DNA of 23,542 nt from Cylindrobasidium torrendii FP15055 ss-10. Taxonomy: Eukaryota > Basidiomycota > Agaricomycetes > Agaricales > Physalacriaceae. The notes beneath the pieces are model-generated. The model did not search any database. It was not told the origin of the DNA and saw nothing but the letters and a program-made list of their open reading frames with translations. The stretch is from assembly GCA_000934385.1 (NCBI GenBank), contig KN880758.1, positions 1 through 23,542 on the forward strand, read 5' to 3'. The position numbers and the translations under genes are program-made. How positions within the stretch are numbered: the first letter of the stretch is position 1; every line of letters starts with the position of its first letter. Shown here piece by piece: positions 1 to 10,100 of this stretch.

Positions 1-452
1 CGTGCCGACCATTGCCGCCGGCTGGTGGCGACCTTCCTTTTCTTTCGAAGCTTGACTCGTACATCCATCTCCCGTGTTACATTGATGAGACATAGGTGCG
101 CATACGGTCTATTTCGTCTTAGGCTAATATGTATAACCCATGGACAATTGGAGGATAATATTTTCGCATCTGTGTGCCTGTGGGCAATATTAAAGGACGC
201 TACCTGGGATGGAACAATGAGGTCGCGACGGCTCAATCCAAGGGCCTTGGTACAAAATCTCTGTGCGTGGCAATCCCACCACATTATAATGTTCAAACTA
301 CTCAGGCCTTTGTCTACTAACATTACAAAGGTAACAAAGGCAGACAATGGGACTTCCGGGACAACACCTGCACACGCCATAAGGTCTTAGGAATAGCAAA
401 CTCGCTTAGCTGCGGGGCTCACTGCTACAAGGCCTTTGTTGCTGCATGTTAA
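1..452. other. outer part of the left TIR, no gene recognised (mirrored at 23091-23542)
   Basis: One 121-codon open frame runs from 25 to 390, but its sequence is not recognisable and it has no clear splice or promoter context, so I do not call it a gene. The words GGCCTTTGT and ACAAAGG recur in both orientations around 303-345 and 430-440, giving short hairpin potential. This segment probably holds the terminal sequences a transposase would recognise, if the element is mobile. Confidence 0.4.
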
Positions 453-460
453 TATATATG
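453..460 (+). promoter_or_regulatory. TATA-like box of the left TIR gene
   Basis: TATATATG lies in an AT-rich patch (TTAATATATATGG) 36 bp before the proposed ATG at 496. The spacing allows only a short leader. Confidence 0.4.
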
Positions 461-495
461 GTCTGCTCACACGATTTTCTCATGCCGAACAGAAC

Positions 496-1413
496 ATGCA
501 TTTCCTCACCTGCTACGAAGGTACGCACATTCCCTAGCACTTCTTAGATGATTGGCTTACGCCCTCCGGGCTAATTACTAGTCGTTGCTGCAACATTGGT
601 AGCTGTCTACCTTTCCACAGTTCCTCCCCCCGAAGAGTTTTCTATGGATGACTTCAAGCAAACTCGTATGGCAGGTCTATCTGTAGATGCTGCAGTACTG
701 ACACATATATTGGTTAGGAGATCAACTGACTTCGGCTCTGGGCAAGGAGACACCAGATGAAGGGATCGAAACCGCCGTATTGTTTTTGGTGAGTTGCCTC
801 TCATTCACACAAGCGCGCGACATTGATGTTCAACAATAGAACGAGATTGAATTCCTGCTGCGTACGGGTTCCGGTGTTCCCCAGGACCGGTTAAGGTTCA
901 CTGCCCGTTTTGTTTCGCAGTATGCCCCTTCTCGCAGCGATTCCAGGACATTGCTGAACGTCAATACTAGTGCGAAAACTGGCCTTGTTACTATTCAAGA
1001 GACATATCCGGTCGCTAGTAGGAATGGCATCGCTTATTTCAATGCGGTCTTCGAAACTACAAAGGAAATGGCCGTGTTTAGATTCGGAAGCGAGCACATC
1101 ACCCTCACAGACCTTGTATGTTTTCAGCTTCGCTCTTCGGGCCCTGTTCTCACCGAAGGTTTACTAGATCTGTCTGTTCAGGGATCAATTCACCTATCTG
1201 CGCAATGGAATGGAGCGTCAGGCGGGTATCTTGGGGATTGACCTGAGGGAGAAAATATGCGGCACTCTCGACAGAACCATCACTACCAATGTGGGCGAAG
1301 GAACCAGTGCGGTAGACTCCACCGCTGTCCATCTACCTACCGATGCGGGCCATGGATCCGGACCTATTCGTACCAAAGTGGTTCGTGCATCTCGCCGCCT
1401 TGGCCCATACTAG
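496..1413 (+). CDS. TIR-encoded protein of unknown function, left copy (5 exons, 233 aa)
   Basis: Manual splice model: exons 496-520, 582-665, 718-788, 840-1115 and 1168-1413. The introns (61, 52, 51, 52 nt) start GTACGC, GTATGG, GTGAGT and GTATGT and end in TAG; branch-like sequences include CTAAT and CTGAC. Joining them gives an uninterrupted frame of 233 residues. The protein starts MHFLTCYE and has one short hydrophobic stretch at about residues 9-19 (VVAATLVAVYL), then PPPEEF, a helical, charged middle (LNEIEFLLRTG) and a basic C-terminus ending RRLGPY. I do not recognise the family, and no catalytic motif is evident. The start rests on the phase-1 first junction and the upstream TATA-like box; the ATG at 484 is out of phase. 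An identical copy lies in the other TIR. Its position at both ends suggests a role in the element's biology, but that is inference. Confidence 0.6.
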
Positions 1414-1952
1414 TTAGCTTTGTCCACCGTCACTTTGCTACAGTTTTAGACCTACTGATAATGCCGACGGATATCACTCGTGTCAAATTGTACATTCTGT
1501 ATTTGCTGAGTTTTTTCGAGCCAAGTACTCAGTGCCAAAGTCAGCTTACGCGCAGCTTACCCAATTCCTCGTCTTTATTGTCAGATCCCGCCTCCAGTAT
1601 GTACATCGGTGTTGTCTTCTGAGCTGCCATGACGGTTGAGAGAGTGGAAGAGGCGCGGACTCCATGCCGGGGAGTGTTGAAGGCAAGGCCACCGAGTGGC
1701 ATTGTGGAGGCTATAGTTTAGAAACCCCTCGTGGAAGAGATGATGTGCACGGGGATGGTTTGAAGCACCCATACTGTCGTTCACCCAACCGGTCCACCAT
1801 GATGCATGATGCATGAATGTGTCGTGCGGCAAGATGTATATTTCAATATTGAATGGCAGAATCTGAAGGCAGGGAAACAGATATAATTGGGGACTGGCAA
1901 CATGTAATAGCATTCCTCATGTATCCACCACATAGCCCTGCTTGCTACGCAT
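1414..1952. other. intergenic, TIR inner edge and dioxygenase 3' flank
   Basis: No gene recognised. The TIR ends at 1610. A small hairpin (GCCAC/GTGGC) lies at about 1690-1702, and ATGATGC is directly repeated at about 1799-1813. The rest is the convergent 3' flank of the left TIR gene and the dioxygenase-like gene. Confidence 0.5.
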
Positions 1953-3513
1953 CTAAAGCCCCGGTGTACTGTTACATGGCATGAACCGCTGCACGTCCTT
2001 CAGTCCTTCGAAGGCCTTGCGCACTGCTCCCAGAGAGGTTAGGGCAAGTATGTGATTCCTGGCACCGTATCCTGGCGTAGTCCCATGTAGGTGGCGGGGC
2101 TTGAATGCTATGGTAGTTCCCACCGCCTGCTGGACAACTACACGCAGTGTACAGTCAACAAAGTTGGCTCCACAGCCAGATGGGAGTGCAGGCGAAGCTG
2201 TGCGTGCAAATACCCCCGCAAAGGCCCAATCCACCCATACTGGATCGATGTGTGTCCATGATTCATAGCCCACAGTCGCATATCCTTCCGGCGGGCACCT
2301 GTTTGCCAGTGGAAATGTGTATTCGGTGCCACCAAGATGAATAGTATATCCAGCACCTGGCTTTACATGTGCCGTAGCCATTGGCGGGTAGGGAAGGAGT
2401 GTGTCGTTTATTCGAGCAGTTACATCTGCCATAATCTCGGTAGGCATATTTGCATGCAGCATCGCCCAGAATATGGAGAGAGCGCCAATGAGCTCGATAT
2501 CCTGGCGCTCGCGCTCATCATCAGGTGTCGATGGCTTCAGAAAAGATTTCCCGTAGTCCAGCTGGGGTTTGTGCCGTGCACCCATAGAGAGGCCAATCTG
2601 CGCCATTGTGCCACCGTGTGTTGGCTTGCAGGAGTAAGTAAGGGCGGAAAATGGTGGAATGCGTCGGACGTACACGTTGATTGCGTCGGCAGGTGCATGC
2701 TTCGTCAATGACCCTCTCCATTGTTGCAAAGAAGGGGCCCTGGAGCTTGCTCTCGCCTGGCACATCACGGAGAACAACCAGCTCGAGGACGAGGGTATCT
2801 GCTCGAGTGAGTGAGCGTATATACATGGGTAACGACTCTAGGGGCGCACTTCCGTCACGCGAGACAAAAATGGCACTAGCGTCCGGGGCAAGGCTGTAGA
2901 AGTCGTCTGTCGAGACATCGATATATCCATGTGTAAGCCGGCACGAAGAAAGCTGTGCTGGATGCTCAACCAGGTCATAGCACCGCTTGTAAGAACTGGA
3001 TAGGGTGCAGAAAACAAGGTGGATGCTGTGTTTCTCAAGCATATGCCGTGCTGCACCCGCCTCGCCGAGCTCCTGTACTAAATCCTGGATCATGGCAGCC
3101 CCCAGTAGGGTGGTTGGCTGTGGGTGTGCGAGTAGAGAAATCTACAGCCGTTACGTCAGTGGAAGGGATCACTGGGTCGATGTATAGCTTACAAGCCTGC
3201 GCTTTTCTTGATGGGATGCCCGACCAGCGCTATGACGGGCATGCAGCCGACCAATCACAGGCCACAGGCTGTCCGTTATGGGTATTGCCTGCTTCGCACC
3301 AGCCAGGAAGTCTCCCCATACACCCCCAGCATAGAACGGGGGCATCTGCGGGCTACATGCTAGTAACCGCGCTATAATAGACATGTCGAGGCCCTCGGCG
3401 TCCATTATAACAAGCTCCTGAGCAATGCCATGCAGAAAGGCAACTACTAAGTGAGGGGACGCCACGAATATATCTGGTGCACACATACCGCTTTTACTCT
3501 TTTTCTTCCCCAT
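1953..3513 (-). CDS. 2-oxoglutarate/Fe(II) dioxygenase-like protein, possibly TET/JBP-type (472 aa)
   Basis: Model: exons 3513-3489, 3446-3193, 3141-2674 and 2624-1953; introns of 42, 51 and 49 nt start GTATGT, GTAAGC and GTACGT. The start MGKKKSKS sits in a good context (CCACCATGG) and gives a lysine-rich N-terminus. The C-terminal third has the features of the double-stranded beta-helix dioxygenase fold: an HxD pair in WTHIDPVWVDW (His374, Asp376), then LHGTTPGYGARN with the distal iron ligand His429 and Arg438 nine residues later, a spacing usual for the arginine that holds 2-oxoglutarate. Known: fungal TET/JBP relatives oxidise methylated DNA bases and in basidiomycetes are often carried by KDZ transposons (Iyer and colleagues, 2014). 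Inferred: assignment to that branch; another 2OG-Fe family is possible. Residues 1-250 match nothing I know. The intact motif suggests an active enzyme, perhaps acting on DNA or RNA. Confidence 0.6.
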
Positions 3514-4162
3514 GGTGGTGTGTAAGTGCGTTCTGCGATCGCAGCTGATTTTACAGCTCTTTTGCCGGTTTCTCGATCAATGTACAGCGTCGGCCAGCAT
3601 TTCCATTACCATTTGACTTAGTGGTCTGGTACGGCGGCCCTGTGTGTAACGGGCATGTCTTCCTCCGCTGGATCAACCCTGGGTGAATGCGCCTACCCTA
3701 CGAATTCATGAGACGGTTTTGCAGATTTTATGAGCTGACAGCTGCGGCTGACAGCCTTCGCCTACAGGGACCCGAGCGGCGAGTGACACGCGCTGACTCC
3801 TGAGCGCTGAGCGGGGGCGTCGAACGGCGGGTGCGTATTGCAGCAATGATGCAGACGCCTGTGAACACTTTCACGTAGGCTCGCTACCAGCCGTTTGACT
3901 CATCGACACCACGCTCATTTCTACGCCACTGCTCACTGCTGATCTTATTATAGACTGATCTGATCCTTTGATGTGATTTCGGTGATGGGCGCGCAGGGTG
4001 TCGATCGTCAACAGACCGTGCGCGCTCGACCCAGATGCCTCGCCCAACGCATCGCGATGGGCAGGTCTTCTCACCCACTCACACGAACGGTTGTTCTTTG
4101 GACACAGGGACTCTATTGCATCACAGGAGATCTAAGTTCAAGAGAGCCAGCAATGAAAGTGT
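3514..4162. other. intergenic between the dioxygenase-like and exon-array genes
   Basis: Upstream region of the dioxygenase-like gene and 3' flank of the large gene. No clear TATA box is seen ahead of 3513. It contains CTGAGCGCTGAG at 3800-3811, a word repeated exactly at 10876-10887, and one copy of a dispersed repeat (3983-4158). Confidence 0.5.
3983..4158 (+). repeat. dispersed repeat, copy 1
   Basis: About 85 percent similar by eye to the reverse complement of 12695-12872. The best part is 4016-4158 and includes CAGGTCTTCTCACCCACTCA and GAGCCAGCAATGAAA. It ends 5 bp past the stop codon of the large minus-strand gene. It codes for nothing recognisable and may be a MITE or solo fragment of another element. 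Confidence 0.7.
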
Positions 4163-7100
4163 TTATCCCATATTCGTCTGCCTGGCAGGGACTATATCTG
4201 TGATTTCTGTAGACGCCAGCGCAGCCTGTATCGACCTGGGAATGTATCAGTGCAGCGACATGAATACCAGCAGCTTACTCACTCCTGGACATACGGCGAG
4301 AAGTTGAGGGTGTTAAGATCAATGGCCGGGGCTACCTGCAGACGGTCGAGGGCCAGTGTATCCAGCCGCGCAAGATATGATTTCCGGTAGAAATTCCGAG
4401 GCAGGCCCAGCGGCGCAGGCGCATCATTCGTCCGACCTGTGTCAACGCGCCGAGCTGGCAGGGCCCCGCGCATACAATGTTCAAGGGTGCCACCACGGAA
4501 TCGGTGCATAGCATAGAGATAGTCAGCATAATGGAATAACCGTGTAATCCTTGCGTCGGGATTCCGCCACATGGGCGTGAGGATCTCTGTGGTCGATGTC
4601 ACGGGGTCCTCCTCGTCGTCGCTGGTACCACCGGTCCCCATTTTCCTTATCCAGGACAGGGCCCTTTTGGCCGAGGGATCCTGTATATGCCAGCGATACC
4701 CACAGATTCGGCGGTCGAGAAGCTACATGGACAGTGTTACGCCGTGTGAAAACCAGTCCATGAAAACATACCGACGCCTTGCGGGCCTTGGCATTCAGTG
4801 CAGGCTGATCCCGTGTGCGCGGGTGCGGATTTTTCGGGTGGTGGTCCTTGACATACTTGAAATATGTCGAAATTCGGCTGTAGAGCTCTCCTGGAAGTGT
4901 CCCAGCCGGGATGTATCCAGCATACTCTGATGATTTGAAACCTCTGACTATCAGTGCGCGCACATCCATGTTCCACCTTGTGCCGATGCTACCACTGAAG
5001 TCGATGCCAATAGTATCCATCGATGGCTTACGCCCACTGGGGTCGCCACGATTCCAGCGCTTGACATCCCGCTTGTGGGCACGGGTCAGTTTGAGCGAGC
5101 GTATGTATAGGTGTATGCCCTCCTGTCCCCTGCAGTGAGCATCACACGACCGACATGGAAGGTTGTGCCCCACCAGGAGCCTGTTCTTCGCTGATTTCGG
5201 GCCGGAGCGTGGTTGACTTGCTGCTGAACGTCTCGGTTTACGCTGGTTGTGAAAGAGTAAGCAGCAGATCCTCAGGATGCAGTCCTTCACTTACTCCTGG
5301 ATATTTGCGGTAATACTCTGTGTAGTCCGTATGATTTACGACGGCGCTGCTGTCCGAGGCAGGGTCGTCCGCATCATTCAATGGGTCACCGGGCTGGCTG
5401 TCTTCGTCATGAAGTGGCCTTTCCACCACGATGAAACTAGGGGGGGGAGGCACATGCGGTGGACGGTCTACTTGACCTGGAAGTGACATGCCTGGAGAAC
5501 ATCAGCGCAATAACATCAGAGAACGCAGGATTCACTATGTAGATCAGGCCCCTGCATAAATGTGCCATCAGAGTCCCTGCGTCTTCGTGGGGGAACGTGG
5601 GTGCTTCTAGAGGGCCCGGGCACGCTCTCCGGCGGATTAGCGGGCGAAGCATATGGGCTCGCCGTATGAGATGCCTCGTGACCACGTCGTGTTATGGGTT
5701 CCTTGGGAACAAAGGTTATGACATCTGGTTCAATAGTGAGGCGGCGCATGCAGGATCGAAAAGACCGCAACCATTGTATCCACGACTTAGCCACTGCTGT
5801 AAAGTACCCCTGTCGAGGCGGAAAAACATGTAGCGTTCTGGTGGTGGTACTGGGCCGCCAGCTCGTGCGAAGAGTCAGAACCAAGTCGGCTGATAGGACG
5901 AAACCATACCGGACACCGTAGGAGTGGGTCTATCGCCGTGCTGTTCACTGGCTACAGGATGCCTTGTGGAAAGGATAGCAGGAGAAACACTGCAGGAAGA
6001 TAGGGAAGAGGGTGCTGATATGGTTCAGAAGACTGAGCACCCAGGTCAAATGTACAGAAAGCAATTACCTATGTGGGGGTAGGGCGCCGTTCGCGAGGCT
6101 GCAGGCGTGGGATAGTCGTTGGTGGTTTGAGGCCGCACATTATGCGAGACTAGATGGCGAGGGACTTCATTGTATACAGAGACCTCTTCATCGTCTGCGC
6201 TGCGAAAAGGGATGGCGGACGTCACATTGATGAACGAAGGCGGGAGAGGAACTTGAACGGGTTGATCTGAGGTTATGCAGTCATCGAGTCGTGGCGACAC
6301 AGCGATACATACCTGATGGACTGCCGGCTGACACAGGTAATGCCCTTTCAGCGGATGGTTCGGAGACCACACTCACTGCTTCGGTAAGAATATCAGTGTG
6401 TGGAGGCTCAAGGAATGATGCCGGCAGCGGGATAGAGGTATCAAATCCACTGCCTGTGACATATTAGGACATTCCGACGAAAAAAGCGGCGGTACATACC
6501 TCTGGAAGAGCGAACGGGCAGAACAGGCAGGGGTTGTTGCACTAGTAGCCGAGCACCCATGTCGTCGGCGACTTCCTCGATGACGGTCGCAAACGGTACA
6601 CTGAGGAAAGTAGGCGGGAGAGGGGCTTGAACGAATGGATCTGAGGTCATCCAGCCGTCGAAGAGATCCAGTGTTACATACCTGATGGATTGTTGGCTGT
6701 CGCAGGCGATGCTCTCTTCGCGGCTGGGTTGGGGCCTGCATTGGCTGCTTCAATGAGAATTTCGGCGCGCGGGGGTTCGAGGAATGACACTGGCAGCGGG
6801 ATAGCAGGATTCAATCCAGTATCTGTCAATTATGAGGCCATGCAAGCAAAAACAGCGACGGTACACACATCTGGAAGAGCTAACGGGCAGAACAGCCGGG
6901 GGATGTTGCACGGGTAACTGAGCATTGATGTTGTCGGTGTCTCCCTCGATAATGGTGGAAAATGGTGCATTGTAGAACGGGGGTGGCGGATGAGCATGAA
7001 GAGGGTGATCTAGTATCGTTCAGACATACATCCCCACACAGAGAGTACTCCATACTTGGGATTTTGGCGACTGGCAAGACCGTGGGTGTTCCCTGCTTGG

Positions 7101-10100
7101 CAACAAGGTCGGGCTCCATGTGCTCCTCCTGTGGTAGCACAGTGGCCGAGCGCATCGTATCTACATGTGTTAGCAGTTGTCATGTGAAATGGCGAGGGAA
7201 CTCACCAACAGGACAGCCAACAGACGAGTGCAGTGAACAATATTCTTCGCTCGTCTGAGCATCCATGTCATCGTTGTCTTCCTCAATGACGGTCGCAAAC
7301 GGTGCACTGAGGAACGAAGGAGGGAGAGGGGCTTGAACGAATCGATCTGGGGTCATTCAGCCATCGAGTCGCATAGAGCCAGTGTTACATACCTGATGGA
7401 TTGCTGACTGCCGCAGGTGAAGCTCTCTCTACGGCTGGTTCAGAGCCTGCGTTGGCTGCTTCGATAAGACTTTTGCCGTGCAACGGTTCAAGGAATGGCA
7501 TTGGCATCGGGATGGCAGAAGTCAGTTCTGTAACTGTGACTTATGAGGATATGTCAGCGAGAGAAGTAGGAGTACGCACCCCCAGAAGAGCGAACAGGCG
7601 GGGATTGCTGCACGAGTAATTGAACATCCATGTCGTCGTCATCTTCCTCGACAATGGTCGAAAATGGTGCATTGAAGAACGAGGGTAGCGGACGAGCATG
7701 AAGAGGGTAATCTAGTATCGTTCAGACATACATCCACAAACAGAGAGTACTCCATACTTGGGAGAGTGCCGGCTGGCAAGACCATGGCTGTTGGCTGCTC
7801 GGCTGCATGCCCGAGGTCCATCTGTCCTTCATGTGAAGGCTCCGGTATAGGGGCGAATGTAATTGTATCTGCACTCGTGAGTAATTGTCATACAATATGA
7901 AGGGTGAAATTACCTCCAGCAGAGGCAACGGGCAAATCCAGTGGCCGATGTTGTGCGAAGTCTTGTGCATCCATGTCATTGTTGTCTTCCTCGACGATGG
8001 TGGCGAACTGGATGCTCATGAATGACTGTGGTGGGGGACAACCAGTAAAATCATCTAGTGTCGTTGAGACAACTATTCACACACAGAGAGTACCCCATAC
8101 CTGGAAGCATGCCGCCTGGCGAGACCATGGGCGATCCTTGTTGAAATACACATTCAACGACCCGCATAGGAGCGGGTGTAGTCATATCTGTGTTGGTGAG
8201 TAATCGCCATATAGCATGGCGAGGAGGATCACCTTCAGCAGGCGATCCCAGCGACGAGTGTCCCACATAGTATTGAACATCCATGTCCTCCTCTTCATCC
8301 GCATTCGCAACTGTGGCAGTGGACGGCACATCGAGGAAAGAAAGCGGCAGAGGAGTGCGAAGAGATGGAGCTAGCACACTTCAGACATCTATTTACACGC
8401 TCAGAATAGTGCATACCTAGAAGATTTTCCGCTGACGAGACCACGAGCGTTCCCGGTTCGACTCCATGTTTGGGACTTGGGTGCCCTTCTTCTGCGTGCT
8501 CAACGACTTGCATAGGAGCGGGTGTAGCCATATCTGCATTCGTGAGTATTTGCCATACAGCATGATAAGGGAAATCACCTCCAGCAGCAGGCGAACCCAG
8601 CGGCGAGTGTCCCACATAGGATTGAACATCCATGTCCTCCTTTTCATCCTCATCTGCGATGATAGCAGTGGGCGGCACGCTTAGGAAAGAGAGCGGTAGA
8701 GGGGTGCGAAGCGAGGTATCTAAAGCACTTCAGAAATCCATCCAGAGTGACATAGGAAAGCATGCCTGGAAGATTGTGCGCTGGCGAGACCATGGGCATT
8801 CCTTGTTCGACTGCATGTACGATGTTTCTCTGTACCTCTTGCGAAGGCTCAACGACTACCACAGGAGCGGGTGTGATCATATCTAGTCATGAGTAATAGT
8901 CACACAGTATAGCAGGGATAGTCACCTCCAGCAGCAGGCGAACCTAGCGACGAGTGTTCCACATAGGGTTTAACATCCATGTCCTCCTCTTCATCCCCAC
9001 TCGCGATTATGGCAGCGGACGGCACATCGAGGAAAGAAAGCGGCAGGGGAGTGCGAAGCAATGAAGCTACCGCACTTCAGACACCCATTTACAAGCACAG
9101 AATAGTGCATACCTGGAAGATTGCCCGCTGACGAGACCACGGGAATTCCTTGTTCGGCCGTATGCATGGTATCTATCTGTCTCTCCTGTGAAGGCTGTAC
9201 GACTGCCACAGGAGCGGCTGTAATGATGTCTGCACTTGTAAGTGACTTTCACACATAATATCGGGGAATATCACCTCCAGCAGAGCCGACAGGCGAGCCC
9301 ATCGGCGGGTGTTCTACGAAGCCTTCGGCATCCATGTCATCACTGGCTTCCTCCATGACGGTGGCGAACGATACACTCAGGAACGACTGTGGCAGAGGAG
9401 CAGGGACAGGTTGTTCTAAGGTTGTTTAGAGATCCATTCACACAAAGAGAGAAGTGAATACCTGGAAGGCTGCTGCCTAGCGGGACCATGCGCGATTCCT
9501 GCTCGGCTGCATGTTCGGGGCTGATTTGCCTTTCATGTGAAGGCTCAGCGGCCTTCACAGGAGCGAGTGTAATCATCTCTGCATCTCATGAGGAATTGTC
9601 GCACAGGATGGTGGGGGGAATCACCTCCAGCAGAGCCAGCACGCGAGCCCAGCATCAGGTGTTCGACGGAAGCCTGAACATCCATGTCCTCATCACCGTC
9701 CTCATTTGCGATTATGGCAGCGGAAGCCACGCTGAGGAAAGAAAGCGGAAAAGGAATGCGAAGCGACGAATCTAACACCCCTTAGCCCTCCATTTACACG
9801 TACAGAGTAGTGCACACCTGGAAGAGTGCCCACTGACGAGACCATGGGCGATCCCTGCCCGACCGTATGTTCAGAGTCTGTACCAAGCGCACCTGCAAGT
9901 GAGCCGGACTATTTGATTCCATAAGACAGAACACACTTACCTGGTGAGGCGCCACTCTCACGGATGTCGTCCTGCGCGGCAGCATTCTCGATGTCTTCAA
10001 CGTCGTCGCTGCCAGATGGGATACCTGCAGCGACCGCATCACCTGCCGCTACGAATGGGCCGCTAAGCAGTGCTCCAGTTACAGGTACTAGTGAGACCGC

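Larger units (their letters stand above)
1..1610 (+). repeat. left terminal inverted repeat (1610 bp)
   Basis: Starts CGTGCCGACCATTGCCGCCG and matches the reverse complement of the right end base for base wherever compared. Mirrored features fall at exactly 23543 minus the coordinate, so there are no indels. Identity stops after base 1610: the left side continues GTTGTCTTC, the right (reverse strand) ATCCTCTGC. It contains a complete gene (496-1413) plus about 200 bp of downstream sequence. Confidence 0.95.

Noticed and set aside
1..60. RADHCRRLVATFLFFRS, resembling the stretch after Walker A in fungal NACHT NTPases
   Set aside because: The similarity lasts about 15 residues and nothing further along matches. 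There is no P-loop in the window, so this is probably chance.
25..390. 121-codon frame in the TIR outer part, present in both arms
   Set aside because: Its duplication is explained by the TIR itself and its sequence is not protein-like, so it adds no evidence of coding.
1..1610. Telomere or linear plasmid end
   Set aside because: There are no telomeric repeats, and spliceosomal introns throughout argue against a mitochondrial linear plasmid. No DNA or RNA polymerase gene is present.
4283..5491. Separate gene starting at the ATG at 5489
   Set aside because: The preceding 44-nt intron has good splice sites and joins the upstream exon in frame, so this region is more likely the 3' part of the large gene. 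An internal promoter is not excluded.
8295..8678. Stand-alone open frames of 60-127 codons within the array region
   Set aside because: They read through the short introns; the conserved parts stop at splice sites and continue in frame only after splicing.
6069..9892. CRISPR-like array or simple satellite
   Set aside because: Repeats are diverged, 314-373 bp long, and keep reading frame and splice sites across units, which fits exons rather than spacers or satellite DNA.
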